Counted from the first letter of the stretch, positions 1-8,143 are shown. The stretch: 64,000 bases of DNA from an uncultured Massilia sp. (GCA_913778765.1 CAJYXO010000049.1:1-64000); one strand, 5' to 3'. Notes: a model not told the origin generated them from the sequence alone. Made by a program: numbers and translations.

Positions 1-393
1 TTCCCGCACCCGCAACTGATGCCGGCCGACCCGCTGATGCGCGCCCGTGCCCGCCTGATGCTGTTCAACTTCGAAAAAGAGCTGTTCGTGCACGTGAACA
101 CGCTCGAGAACGAGCGCAACAAGGTCAACGACAAGAGCCACGACAAGGCCCGCGCCGAAATCCGCGACCGCCTGACCACGCTGGCCCCGCTGTTCCTGAA
201 GAACAAGTACATGCTGGGAGACGAGTTCTCGATGCTGGACGTCGCGATCGCCCCGCTGCTGTGGCGCCTGGACCACTATGGCATCGAGCTGTCGAAGACC
301 GCCGCGCCGCTGATGAAGTATGCCGAGCGTATCTTCTCGCGTCCGGCCTACATCGAAGCGCTGACGCCGTCCGAAAAGGTCATGCGCCGCTGA
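1..393 (+). CDS. sspA: Stringent starvation protein A (5'-truncated by window edge)
   Basis: The reading frame is open from the first base, and the visible 130 residues match the C-terminal two thirds of SspA, a GST-fold protein of about 200 residues that binds RNA polymerase and remodels transcription in starvation or stationary phase. Visible marks are the FPHPQLMP segment that follows the thioredoxin-like domain and the all-helical GST C-terminal domain with LGDEFSMLDVAIAPLLWRL. The first ATG visible (position 19) is internal, not the start. sspB lies 123 bases downstream in the same direction, the usual sspA-sspB order. Identification is firm; only the N terminus is missing. Confidence 0.93.
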   Translation, partial: FPHPQLMPADPLMRARARLMLFNFEKELFVHVNTLENERNKVNDKSHDKARAEIRDRLTTLAPLFLKNKYMLGDEFSMLDVAIAPLLWRLDHYGIELSKTAAPLMKYAERIFSRPAYIEALTPSEKVMRR

Positions 394-516
394 TCTTCAG
401 CAGCCGCCTCCGAGTGTCCGGCCGGGCCGGACACGGTTGCACGCCAGTTTCCGGCGCTCGCGAGCGAATCGGATTACACTGGCGTGTAACAACTTGATGC
501 AATTTGATCCACATAC

Positions 517-1029
517 ATGCCAGACATCTCCACCAAGCCCTACCTGCTGCGCGCCATCTACGAATGGTGCACGGACAGCGGCTATACGCCTTACCTGGCG
601 GTCAAGGTCGACGCCGCGACCACGGTTCCGATGGAATACGTCAAGAAGGGCGAAATCATCCTGAACATCAGCTACGGCGCGACATCCGGGCTGAAGATGG
701 ACAACGACGCAATCACCTTCCGCGCCCGCTTCAACGGCGTCTCGCGCGAGCTCTACATTCCGGTGCAGAACGTGCTGGCGATCTACGCCAACGAGAACGG
801 CCAGGGCATGGCTTTCGATGTGAGCACCACCGCGGCCGACATGGCGCCTGCTCCGGCGCCGGCGCCTGTGCCTGCTCCTTCGCCGGAGTCGGGATCCGCA
901 TCGCCGGGTTTGTCTGCCGTGCCGGGCAAGACGTCGAGCGCGCCGGCGGCCGAGGTGTCGCATCTACCCGACGGCGACAATGAACCGCCGAAAAAAGGCG
1001 GCCGCCCGACGTTGACCAGAATCAAATAA
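517..1029 (+). CDS. sspB: ClpXP protease specificity-enhancing factor SspB
   Basis: 170-residue protein that tethers ssrA-tagged and other substrates to the ClpXP protease. The N-terminal 110 residues form the conserved substrate-binding domain (starts MPDISTKPYLLRAIYEW, with the beta-rich core around EIILNISYGATSGLKM). Residues about 110-150 are an alanine/proline-rich flexible linker. The last ten residues, GGRPTLTRIK, correspond to the ClpX-binding tail seen in other SspB proteins. It sits directly after sspA. The stop codon is only three bases before the -10 element of the tRNA gene, so the tRNA promoter overlaps the 3' end of sspB. Confidence 0.95.
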   Translation: MPDISTKPYLLRAIYEWCTDSGYTPYLAVKVDAATTVPMEYVKKGEIILNISYGATSGLKMDNDAITFRARFNGVSRELYIPVQNVLAIYANENGQGMAFDVSTTAADMAPAPAPAPVPAPSPESGSASPGLSAVPGKTSSAPAAEVSHLPDGDNEPPKKGGRPTLTRIK

Positions 1030-1031
1030 GG

Positions 1032-1037
1032 TATAAT
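1032..1037 (+). promoter_or_regulatory. -10 element of the tRNA-Thr promoter
   Basis: A perfect TATAAT lies 12 bases before the first tRNA base. The best -35 lookalike (TTGACC at 1012-1017) is only 14 bases away, shorter than the usual 16-18, so the -35 assignment is uncertain. A promoter here is expected because sspB and the tRNA face the same way. Confidence 0.55.
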
Positions 1038-1049
1038 CCTGGCCACATT

Positions 1050-1125
1050 GCCGGCTTAGCTCATCAGGTAGAGCAGTTGATTTGTAATCATCAGGTGGCG
1101 GGTTCGAGTCCTGCAGCCGGCACCA
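1050..1125 (+). tRNA. tRNA-Thr (anticodon TGT)
   Basis: 76 bases including an encoded CCA. The acceptor arm GCCGGCT pairs with AGCCGGC, the D-arm is GCTC/GAGC, the anticodon loop TTTGTAA gives anticodon TGT (reads ACA, Thr), and the T-arm contains GGTTCGAGTCC. One T-T mismatch is visible in the anticodon stem. The 3' half (from 1080) is duplicated exactly at 12933-12978, marking this gene as the integration site of the element that follows; insertion leaves the tRNA intact. Its natural terminator is now at the far end of the element. Confidence 0.96.
1080..1125. repeat. attL: 46-bp direct repeat at the tRNA-Thr 3' end
   Basis: Bases 1080-1125 (anticodon loop to CCA) are identical over 46 bases to 12933-12978. 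Flanks diverge immediately on both sides. The identity with a tRNA 3' end and the adjacent tyrosine integrase make this the left attachment site. Confidence 0.93.
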
Positions 1126-1195
1126 AAATTTAGCTTTGAAAACAGTGCCTTAGGTGATCTTCATCTAAGGCATTTGTCTTTGTGAATCTTCAATA

Positions 1196-1213
1196 GGTAC
1201 ACTTTAGGTACAC
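1196..1213. promoter_or_regulatory. Candidate integrase arm-type site (left end)
   Basis: GGTACACTTTAGGTACAC contains two GGTACAC units in tandem. A near copy, GGTACACTAGAGGTACAT, sits at 12795-12812 close to the other end. Paired short repeats inside both ends are what arm-binding or excisionase sites look like; this is inference from position and repetition only. Confidence 0.45.
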
Positions 1214-1233
1214 CTACCGATCACAGAGGCTCA

Positions 1234-2295
1234 ATGGCAACACTCGTTAAGACCGACGCAGGCACATGGAAGGCCATCATCCGCAAGTAGGGATGGCCCA
1301 TCACTTCCAAGACTTTCCGAACCAAACGCGACGCCACGGATTGGGCGCGCAGCACCGAAGATGAGATGGTTCGCGGAGTGTACATCTCGCGAGCCGGCGC
1401 CGAGCGCTTGACCGTCAAAGAGGCGCTGCAGCGGTATCTGAAGGAAGTCACGCCAACCAAGAAGCCGACCACGCAGCGCAGCGAGAAGATCACGGCCGAG
1501 CACCTAACAGGCTTTCTCGGCAAGTACTCGATGGCGGCGCTCTCAAGCGACTTGGTCGCATCCTATCGCGATCATCGTATCGCTGCAGGCAAGTCAAACA
1601 ACACGGTACGGATCGAGCTGGCCTTACTCAGCAACCTGTTCACCATCGCTATTCAGGAATGGGGCCTGGGCCTCACTCACAACCCTGTATCCGCGATTCG
1701 CAAGCCGAGCCCAGGGAAAGGCCGCGACCGCCGTCTTAACCAGGCCGAAGAGAAGCGCTTGCTGCACGCCGTCGACCAGCACAGCAATCCGATGCTTGGG
1801 TGGATCGTGCGAATCGCCATCGAGACAGGTATGCGCCAGTCAGAAATTCTGAACTTGCGCACTGCTCAAGTGGACTTGGCGTCGCGCGTGGCGAGGCTGA
1901 CAGATACCAAGAACAACTCCGCCCGTACGGTCCCGCTCACCATGGGTGCTGCCTCCGCTTTCAAGGCGGCGCTCGAGAACCCGCTTCGGCCGAAGACGAG
2001 TGACCTTATCTTTTTTGGCGAACCAGGAAAAGATGGAGTGTGCCGGCCGTATCAGTTCGCGAAGATTTGGGCGGGCATCAAGGAATCCGTTCAGATTGGG
2101 GACCTGCACTTTCATGACCTTCGGCATGAGGCTGTAAGCCGTCTTGTCGAGCGTGGCCTTAGCGACCAGGAGGTGGCTTCCATCAGCGGTCACAAGTCCA
2201 TGCAGATGCTCAGGCGTTACACGCACCTGCGCGCCGAGGATCTTGTTGCCAAGTTGGACTTGCTGGCATCGCGTGGAAAAACTGCAGACGAGTGA
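1234..2295 (+). pseudogene. Tyrosine integrase with in-frame amber codon (TAG at 1288-1290)
   Basis: The full frame begins at ATG 1234 and encodes an N-terminal SAM-like start (MATLVKTDAGTWKAIIRK), then TAG at codon 19, then continues in the same frame (GWPITSKTFRTKRDAT...) to 2295. A CAG-to-TAG change would explain it, as related integrases commonly have a residue such as Q between RK and GWP. The catalytic domain is intact: R in GMRQSEI, H-x-x-R in HDLRHEA, H in SGHKSM and the nucleophile in RRYTHL. Translation could restart at ATG 1366, giving 309 residues with the core-binding and catalytic domains but lacking the first 44 residues of the arm-binding domain. It directly follows attL, the usual place for an element integrase. 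Called pseudogene cautiously: activity by restart or suppression is possible. Confidence 0.8.
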
Positions 2296-2734
2296 TCGGT
2301 TCGTCTGCCTCACGATTCTGTCCGATGGGTTCTGTAGCTTGGCGCATCCGTTCAGTGTCGGTTTTTCAGCGGGTTTTCCAAAAATTCGAATATTTTTCTT
2401 TGCAAGTCATTCATTATTCTTATTTCTTAAGAGGCTGCGGATCAAACCCTAAAGATGAATAAATTTTTTGGCATTGGGTAAGTTCTTGAATTAATAAGCG
2501 TTTGTTTTTTGGATTTGAAAAACCGATCAACTCTGCCAGCAAAACCACTCAGTTTTGCTGGAAAACTCGTCTAGTTTTGCCAGAACAATACTTTAACTTA
2601 GTAACCAAATTGTACAACTTGGCTACCAAACTGAAAAATTTTTCCTTTTTAAACAGTCAGTTATCAGAACATTTCATTAGCTGACTCGCTTTGCTTTCAT
2701 TACTCTCATCTCGGCTCAATTACTTTTGGAACAG
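2296..2734. other. AT-rich non-coding region with stacked palindromes
   Basis: No convincing gene. Contains a 10-bp perfect inverted repeat CCAGCAAAAC/GTTTTGCTGG at 2536-2561, a third related copy AGTTTTGCCAGA at 2573-2584 that also pairs with AAAACT at 2562-2567, and a 26-bp quasi-palindrome at 2601-2626 centred on TTGTACAA. It lies just upstream of the HTH and winged-helix genes, so operators, a replication origin or the oriT are all possible. The only open frame (2502-2684) has no ribosome site and low-complexity sequence. Confidence 0.6.
2601..2626. promoter_or_regulatory. 26-bp operator-like quasi-palindrome
   Basis: The two halves (GTAACCAAATTGT and ACAACTTGGCTAC) are reverse complements except at two positions. 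The size and symmetry suit a dimeric HTH repressor, and the next gene encodes a small HTH-like protein, so autoregulation is a reasonable guess. Confidence 0.45.
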
Positions 2735-3010
2735 ATGATGAAAGCAGAAAAGACCACAGGACATACCCACCAAGACCATAGAAGGAGCACTGAAGAACTC
2801 CTAATTCAGAGTCATGGGATATTACTAAATCTTCAACAGTGCGCAGCTCTTCTTAATAGGAAAAGCGCAGAGAGTTTGCGGGTTGCCATGAGCGGCAATA
2901 CCGAAATCGCACGGCTTCTGGCACCGGCAAAAATAAAGATTGGACGCCGCGTCCTCTTTAAAGCCAGCGTCTTGGCACGCATCCTGGACGACGCTTCCTC
3001 GGTGGTGTGA
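2735..3010 (+). CDS. Small HTH (AlpA/excisionase-like) DNA-binding protein
   Basis: About 91 residues from ATG 2735 (an in-frame TTG at 2726 is the alternative start). The middle, LNLQQCAALLNRKSAESLRV, looks like the helix-turn-helix of MerR-type excisionases, followed by a beta-wing-like IGRRVLFKASVL where such proteins usually have IGRRVLFRRSDL. This would suit an element-encoded excisionase (recombination directionality factor) or regulator. It is the first gene of a tightly packed run and overlaps or abuts the next gene. Function is inferred from fold resemblance and position; no partner is proven. Confidence 0.55.
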   Translation: MMKAEKTTGHTHQDHRRSTEELLIQSHGILLNLQQCAALLNRKSAESLRVAMSGNTEIARLLAPAKIKIGRRVLFKASVLARILDDASSVV

Positions 3011-3012
3011 CG

Positions 3013-3993
3013 ATGGGACGACAGCGAACAATCAATGACGCCGAATTTTGGCGCGCCCCCCGAATCGCAGATAGAACCCATGAAGACAAGGCCACGCTGC
3101 TCTATCTGCTTACCTCGCCCTACTCCAACATCATCGGTGTCTACGCTATCGTGCCCCGCATCGCTGCAGCGGAAATGGGCTGGACGGCTGATCAGCTTCT
3201 TGCCATCGTAAAAAGACTCGAAAGCTTCGGACTTGTCGACTATGACAGCTCATCCAACTTCGTCTGGATTCGAACTTGGTGGGACCACAACTCAGCGAAG
3301 ATGGCCGTCGCAAGTACGTTGCGCGAAAAAACGTACTTGCAGATCGCAGCCGTTCCAAACTCTTGGCGCACAGAATTTTTGGCCGACTTTCTCATGCGTC
3401 TTCCTACAGGCGAAAAAACCAGCACGGCTACGAAGGATGACCTGCGTAGCATCGTTGCACGCGACATGGCAAGTCGTGGCTATACCGTACCCATAGCCTA
3501 TCTGCAGACTACGGATAGCCCGGCCGCTAACACTACGAATAACGCTAACTCTAACTCCTACCACTACGACGAGAACCCCGCTCCACTCGAATACCCTATG
3601 CTGGAGAAAAGCGTCCAAGAGCAAGTTTCTAAAATCGTTAGCCGTCTGCCACTTGGAATGCGCCAGGATGTGCTGGATGAGATTGCAGCAAAGATGCGTG
3701 CCGGCACCCTTCGTTCACCGATTAGGCTAGCTCAGCACTTCGCTGACAACCCTCATGTCTTTGTCATTTCCGAGGGAATTGCGGTACGCAACGCTCGTAC
3801 ACAGCGTCTGGCCGTCCAGGAGGAGCTAGAAAATCAAGCGCTAAAGCGAGACGACGAACTGGCCGACATTGATGCTCAGCTCCGCAGTATGAGCGAAGAG
3901 CAGTTCGAGAAGACGTATGGCCGGCTGCCGGCGAATATCCGACAACAAGTTCGCGATCGCTGGTCAAAGCTGCGTGGAGGAACCTCCACATGA
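3013..3993 (+). CDS. Winged-helix replication-like protein (phage replisome-organizer type)
   Basis: 326 residues from ATG 3013; an in-frame GTG at 3007 would overlap the previous stop. The N-terminal about 110 residues (RTINDAEFWRAPRIADRTHE, GVYAIVPRIAAAEMGW, IVKRLESFGLVDYD) resemble the winged-helix module of phage O/DnaT-like replication proteins that begins with a variant of 'I-K-P-E-F-W'. The C-terminal part is helical and charged with no recognised domain; there is no Walker motif. It sits immediately upstream of mobC with a 4-base stop/start overlap, so it may act in replication of the excised circle or in the relaxosome. I recognise the fold type, not the exact family. Confidence 0.5.
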   Translation: MGRQRTINDAEFWRAPRIADRTHEDKATLLYLLTSPYSNIIGVYAIVPRIAAAEMGWTADQLLAIVKRLESFGLVDYDSSSNFVWIRTWWDHNSAKMAVASTLREKTYLQIAAVPNSWRTEFLADFLMRLPTGEKTSTATKDDLRSIVARDMASRGYTVPIAYLQTTDSPAANTTNNANSNSYHYDENPAPLEYPMLEKSVQEQVSKIVSRLPLGMRQDVLDEIAAKMRAGTLRSPIRLAQHFADNPHVFVISEGIAVRNARTQRLAVQEELENQALKRDDELADIDAQLRSMSEEQFEKTYGRLPANIRQQVRDRWSKLRGGTST

Positions 3994-4532
3994 GCGACAA
4001 CTCAAACAACGTACTGAGCATTTATCTCGGCTTTGAGCTGAAAGCCAAATGGCTCGCTTTCTGCGCAACGAACGGCACTACGTCGTCAAAAGCCATGCGA
4101 GGCGTAGTACGGAAACTGACTGGCCGCGCTCCTGAACCGATCTTGTTCAAGGTAGTTCACGAGGCTCCTGACCGGAATAAGAAGCGTCTTGAACTCCGGC
4201 TCACGGAATCGGAATTCGAGTGCGTTCGTCAACTTGCTACAGGTGCCGGCAACTCGCCAAACACTTGGGTCATCAACCTTGTCAGGGCCAATCTCACTCA
4301 CACGCCGCAATTGAACTTCAACGAGCTGCAAGCGCTTGGCATGTCGAACTCCAACCTCTTGGCGATCGGACGGAATCTAAACCAGATTGCGCGGTGGATG
4401 AACGCGAACACAGGTAGCGCACCACCAGAATTGGCCTATATCGAACGCCTGTATAAGCACGTCGTCGCTCATACCGAAGAAGTCACGAAGATCATGAGAT
4501 CCAACCTCGACCGCTGGACCATTAATGAATGA
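3990..4532 (+). CDS. mobC: Relaxosome accessory protein, MobC family
   Basis: 180 residues. The C-terminal half carries the hallmark of MobC-type proteins, a LLAIGRNLNQIARWMN motif, preceded by a ribbon-helix-helix-like segment (RLELRLTESEFECVRQLA). MobC binds near nic, opens the oriT and helps the relaxase. The start codon overlaps the upstream stop by four bases, and the relaxase start overlaps its own end by eight bases, so the three proteins are almost certainly co-translated. An oriT should be close by but I could not place it. Confidence 0.85.
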   Translation: MSDNSNNVLSIYLGFELKAKWLAFCATNGTTSSKAMRGVVRKLTGRAPEPILFKVVHEAPDRNKKRLELRLTESEFECVRQLATGAGNSPNTWVINLVRANLTHTPQLNFNELQALGMSNSNLLAIGRNLNQIARWMNANTGSAPPELAYIERLYKHVVAHTEEVTKIMRSNLDRWTINE

Positions 4533-5526
4533 CCGTATCGATAACTTGCTCGTGGAGTGGGGGGAGCGTCTGTTCTATCGCCCCGTTGAAAGCCGTCCAT
4601 CCAAAATAAGTAGCTCAGGACTACGTATTGCCGCCGCTATCGCTACCCAGAGTGCGAAGACACGTGCTCAGCGTGTCCGAACGCTAACCGCCCTCACAAC
4701 GAAGAAAGCTCCTGAAGTGATGGTGAAAATATCTGGGAGCAGCCGCGGCATGAACAAGGTCCGTGCGCATCTCGAATACATTTCACGTAACGGCAAGGTA
4801 GAGCTGGAAACCGAGAGTGAAGAAAGGATCGGTGGCCGCGAAGGCTTGCGTGATCTATGCAACGAGTGGAAGAACGGCCTGTATGGCATTCCCGCTGACG
4901 GTCTCAAGCGTGAAGCCTTCAACATTGTGCTTTCCATGCCGCCGGGAACAGAACGCAGCAGCGTTACGTCTGCAGCCAAGGAGTTTGCCAAGCTACAGTT
5001 TGGCGAAAATCACCAGTTCGTTTTCGCAACCCATGACGATGAGCGGCATCCGCACGTTCATCTTTGCGTCAAAGCGCTGGGCTTCGACGGTACTCGCCTT
5101 AATCCCCGAAAGGCTGACCTCCAGCTCTGGCGGGAGCAGTTCGCTGAGCGGCTGCGTCATCACGGCATTGAAGCAAACGCTACACCGCGGTTCGCGAGGG
5201 CACAAGCGAAGAATCCGCTGCGGCAGCAAGACATTCATCGCGCAAAACGGGGCCACCAACCTATGGAGGCGGCAACTCGAAAACGCACTCGGTCGGTAGG
5301 GTTTCGAACGGCCGTTAAAGCGTACGAAGGCCTGGCGCAAACCTTTGCACGAACCGGAGAGGCCAGTGATCGCTTGCTGGCAGTTGGGATCGTGCGTTTC
5401 GTAGGCGAACTCCATGGCTTGGACATCGTACCGGGGCGTGAGCTATCCCCCACAAACGCATCACGGGACACTCCAGAGCCGTCCGTAAAAGACATTCGGA
5501 ACGTAGCAGGTCCAGAGCTGGAATAA
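4525..5526 (+). CDS. mobA: VirD2/MobP-type relaxase
   Basis: 333 residues. The relaxase domain spans roughly residues 60-240. A candidate nucleophile is Tyr85 in HLEYISRNG; the metal-binding signature is at residues 170-179 (THDDERHPHVHLCVK, the histidine triad of motif III). It nicks one strand at oriT and pilots it through a conjugation channel. At 333 residues it is short: no primase or helicase domain follows. Overlaps mobC by eight bases. No coupling protein is encoded in the element, so it must use a helper's. Relaxase identity is secure; the MOB subclass is inferred. Confidence 0.88.
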   Translation: MNDRIDNLLVEWGERLFYRPVESRPSKISSSGLRIAAAIATQSAKTRAQRVRTLTALTTKKAPEVMVKISGSSRGMNKVRAHLEYISRNGKVELETESEERIGGREGLRDLCNEWKNGLYGIPADGLKREAFNIVLSMPPGTERSSVTSAAKEFAKLQFGENHQFVFATHDDERHPHVHLCVKALGFDGTRLNPRKADLQLWREQFAERLRHHGIEANATPRFARAQAKNPLRQQDIHRAKRGHQPMEAATRKRTRSVGFRTAVKAYEGLAQTFARTGEASDRLLAVGIVRFVGELHGLDIVPGRELSPTNASRDTPEPSVKDIRNVAGPELE

Positions 5527-5556
5527 GCAACTAAATACACCGAAAGGAACAAGAAC

Positions 5557-5826
5557 ATGAAACAGGTCAACTTCAAGGACATCGAAGATTTCTGTGATGA
5601 CCCGGCATTGCCAGGAGAAGTGACAGCAACCCTGCAGCTGGAAAAAGGAAGGGGATACAAGCTTTCGCTCAGCTCAGGAACCGATGTTGCACCCGTTGTC
5701 GTAAGCCGTAACCGGCCTTTCTACTTCAGCTCTGTCGAAGGCGCGCTTGCGAACCTCGTGGACGTGCCCAACTTGTCACGCCACCTTGTTATCGATCTGT
5801 CCGCTTTCGGAATGCACGCGTTCTAA
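5557..5826 (+). CDS. Conserved-looking small protein of unknown function
   Basis: 89 residues, preceded by a good ribosome site (AAGGAA, 9 bases before ATG). Acidic N terminus (FKDIEDFCDDPALPGE), then a beta-rich centre (ATLQLEKGRGYKLSLSS) and no transmembrane segment or signal peptide. Sits 30 bases after the relaxase in the same direction and so likely belongs to the mobilization run. Not recognised. Confidence 0.55.
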   Translation: MKQVNFKDIEDFCDDPALPGEVTATLQLEKGRGYKLSLSSGTDVAPVVVSRNRPFYFSSVEGALANLVDVPNLSRHLVIDLSAFGMHAF

Positions 5827-5850
5827 ACAACCCATGACAGGCAGATCGCA

Positions 5851-6171
5851 ATGAATCTCTCATCCTTGTATTTAGCAATTGAACTGCTCGGCTGGTGCTT
5901 CGTCACACTTGCATGGGGCAAGGCCAGATCCAAGCCAATGTGTCCGGCAAAATCCCGTAGACACCAACCACGCGGCGTGGACATCACCGTCCTCGGATTG
6001 GCTGCCTCTACTGCCGCGACGGCCTACTTCGTTATCCAACCATGCGGCTCTCTGTCAATGGTGGCATTTGGTATGTACGCACTGTCCTGGCTCCGATTTG
6101 AAGCAAACTTTGACGCGAGATCAGCAATGAGCGTGAACCGACATAGACGAGTGGCACGGAGAAAAGCATGA
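5851..6171 (+). CDS. Small membrane protein of unknown function
   Basis: 106 residues with two to three hydrophobic stretches (about 5-22, 44-62 and 68-80) and a strongly basic tail ending HRRVARRKA, which predicts a cytoplasmic C terminus. Its stop overlaps the start of the VirB6-like gene by four bases, so the two are probably translated together and may form a membrane complex. Size and context recall small type IV secretion membrane proteins, but no family was recognised. Confidence 0.5.
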   Translation: MNLSSLYLAIELLGWCFVTLAWGKARSKPMCPAKSRRHQPRGVDITVLGLAASTAATAYFVIQPCGSLSMVAFGMYALSWLRFEANFDARSAMSVNRHRRVARRKA

Positions 6172-7196
6172 ACGGAATATTCACCTTCCTGACAGCGTCG
6201 ATAGATAGCGCGCTGTCGACCTACGTAACGGCCGTCTCGACCAAGCTGGCGCTAATCCTGGCTCCCATCGTAGCTTCGGCATTGTCAATTCATTACACAC
6301 TTATGGGGATGGCTGTAACGCGGGGCGAGGCCGATGTTTCCTTTCCGAAGCTTGCTTGGAGCTGCACCAAGCATGTAATGATCTTCAGCGTCGCTCTCGG
6401 CACAGCTGCATACCAAGAATGGATCATCGACTCTGTCGCAGCCATGACTTCGTTGCTGATCGAGGCTGCATCGCCTAATGGTGCCACCACCCTTGCGGGC
6501 GCACTGGACCAAATGGATGCGCAAGGAGGCAAGTACGCAATGACAGTGCTTGGTCACGGTATGAACCTAATGCCCGTAGGCGGTTGGCTGGATATGGTCG
6601 GTGGACTCGTCATACTCATCAGCAACCTCGTATTGATGGCTTTGATGGGCGCTTGGGGCATCCTTGCAAAAGTAGCGCTGACCTTCGTGCTTGCCTTCGG
6701 CCCTCTTTTCATCTCGATGCTTGGCCTCCCTGCGACTACGAAGTTCTTTGACGCTTGGCTTGGCAAGGTTCTCAATTACATGCTGCTCACTGTGTTTATG
6801 GCTGCAGTGACAACCTTCAGCATGCGTATCGCTGGCGCCTTCGTTTCACAGGTTGCGGCCGCTGCTGACACCAGCAACACTTTGGCGGATGCGTTCGGAT
6901 TCGCGCTCCTTTCGATAACACTTATTGTGGTCACTTGGCAGATGCCGAACATCGCGTCCGGTATTGCCGGCGGCGCAGCAGTATCGGGTGCAAGTGGATG
7001 GGCTACTGCCATGGTTGCCTCGATGCGGAATCGAGGAAGCTCGTCGGATAGATCGTCGGCATCGAAAAGCGGAGGTGGCGAAATCAGCGGTGGGGCGGGC
7101 CAGTCCGATAGCTCATCAGGATCCAAGTCCTCGGCAACGCGCACCCCCGCTTACAGACGAGCAACCTTGGATCGCTTATCGAAAACAACAGAATAG
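6168..7196 (+). CDS. VirB6/TrbL-type conjugation membrane protein (solitary)
   Basis: 342 residues with five to six hydrophobic segments between about residues 25 and 265, a central glycine/leucine-rich stretch (MGAWGILAKVALTFVLAFGP) typical of VirB6/TrbL, and a serine/glycine-rich soluble tail from about 285 on. VirB6 forms the inner-membrane channel platform of type IV secretion. Here it is alone: no VirB3/4/8/9/10/11 or coupling protein gene is present. In other mobilizable elements, lone transfer-pore subunits are known that replace the helper's subunit (as with SGI1-type TraG); that role or exclusion of other elements is inference. Confidence 0.72.
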   Translation: MNGIFTFLTASIDSALSTYVTAVSTKLALILAPIVASALSIHYTLMGMAVTRGEADVSFPKLAWSCTKHVMIFSVALGTAAYQEWIIDSVAAMTSLLIEAASPNGATTLAGALDQMDAQGGKYAMTVLGHGMNLMPVGGWLDMVGGLVILISNLVLMALMGAWGILAKVALTFVLAFGPLFISMLGLPATTKFFDAWLGKVLNYMLLTVFMAAVTTFSMRIAGAFVSQVAAAADTSNTLADAFGFALLSITLIVVTWQMPNIASGIAGGAAVSGASGWATAMVASMRNRGSSSDRSSASKSGGGEISGGAGQSDSSSGSKSSATRTPAYRRATLDRLSKTTE

Positions 7197-7263
7197 TTTT
7201 TATGGGGAAATATTTCGCTCTGTTACGCTACACTACGTCAACTACTTCTCTGTTGGAGTTCAG

Positions 7264-7851
7264 ATGAATCGCAGTTCCATTATTGCCCTTGCCGCTGTCG
7301 CCACTTTCCTGACCGGCTGCCTGGTCCCCGAAAAATTTGCAGCTAAAGCTAACTTTCAGCCGGATGGGAGCTACTCGTTCTCGTATGCCGGCACAGCAGT
7401 GCATGGGATGGCAGCGCTACAACTTGCAAAGACTGGAAAACTCAGTGCAAAGGACGATGCCGCTCTTGGAGGCGAGGTCTCAAAGATGACGCGAAACCCT
7501 GACGTGCGCTCCGTTAGCTACAAAGGAAACGGCCGGTACGACCTCACGCTGGAGGCGAAGCGCAGCAAGGGACAAGCGCTTGACCTGCTCGGCATTGTCA
7601 ACGTGAAGACCGGCAAGGATGGTATCGTCACGATCAGTTCGCCGGAAATCAACGAAAAAAGTAAGAAAGAGCTGTCGCAGCTCGGCATCAAAATCGATGG
7701 AACCCTGGACGTAACGATCCCAAAAAATGCAGAAGTCATCTCTCACAATGCGACGGGGACGCCAACGTTTTTCGGTTTGGTTGGCACCTATTCTTGGAAA
7801 ATTGGCAGCGTCGAGCAACGTCCGATGATGAAGTTCCGCTTGATAGGGTAA
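7264..7851 (+). CDS. Lipoprotein, beta-rich, unknown function
   Basis: 195 residues from ATG 7264, chosen because TGGAG lies 6 bases upstream and the resulting N terminus is a clean lipoprotein signal with lipobox LTGC (Cys19). The mature part starts with VPEKFAAKANFQPDGSYSFSY and is mostly predicted beta strand, somewhat like the LppM fold. Located just after the VirB6-like gene, it may be part of the same surface function; in conjugative systems small lipoproteins near virB6 can act in entry exclusion. That role is a guess. Confidence 0.6.
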   Translation: MNRSSIIALAAVATFLTGCLVPEKFAAKANFQPDGSYSFSYAGTAVHGMAALQLAKTGKLSAKDDAALGGEVSKMTRNPDVRSVSYKGNGRYDLTLEAKRSKGQALDLLGIVNVKTGKDGIVTISSPEINEKSKKELSQLGIKIDGTLDVTIPKNAEVISHNATGTPTFFGLVGTYSWKIGSVEQRPMMKFRLIG

Positions 7852-7856
7852 GACAG

Positions 7857-8063
7857 GTGCAGCCATATCAAACTATACGCGAAGAACGTGCGCGCCACGT
7901 CGCACGGATGCGATCTAATTTCGCGATCGAAGACATGCATGCGCAAGCTGACGACCTCATCCTGCAGCAACGCTACATCAATGGCGATATCGATCTAGTC
8001 GACATGCTCGCTCATGCGCACAATTTCGCGCACCAACTGGCGAAGTCGAACAGCCCTGCCTAG
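7857..8063 (+). CDS. Small VbhA-like (Fic antitoxin-like) protein
   Basis: 68 residues from GTG 7857, which starts 5 bases after the lipoprotein stop; an upstream in-frame TTG (7794) would overlap that gene heavily. The arrangement SNFAIEDMHAQADDLILQQRY then YINGDIDLVDML parallels VbhA-type antitoxins (inhibitory motif S/TxxxEG, then 'RYxxGEIsxdE'), with Asn and Asp in place of the usual Ser/Thr and Gly. No Fic toxin gene is adjacent, so it would be an orphan. Moderate to low confidence in the family. Confidence 0.42.
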   Translation: MQPYQTIREERARHVARMRSNFAIEDMHAQADDLILQQRYINGDIDLVDMLAHAHNFAHQLAKSNSPA

Positions 8064-8143
8064 CGCTAACGAGCATCCGCCCTGCGGATTCGCGCACCTC
8101 GCTTAGCGTAAAGACGTCGGTCTAGTCTCCATCTATAAAATCT

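Noticed and set aside
2502-2684. 60-residue open frame in the AT-rich region
   Set aside because: No ribosome site, low complexity, and it covers the palindromes; more likely non-coding.
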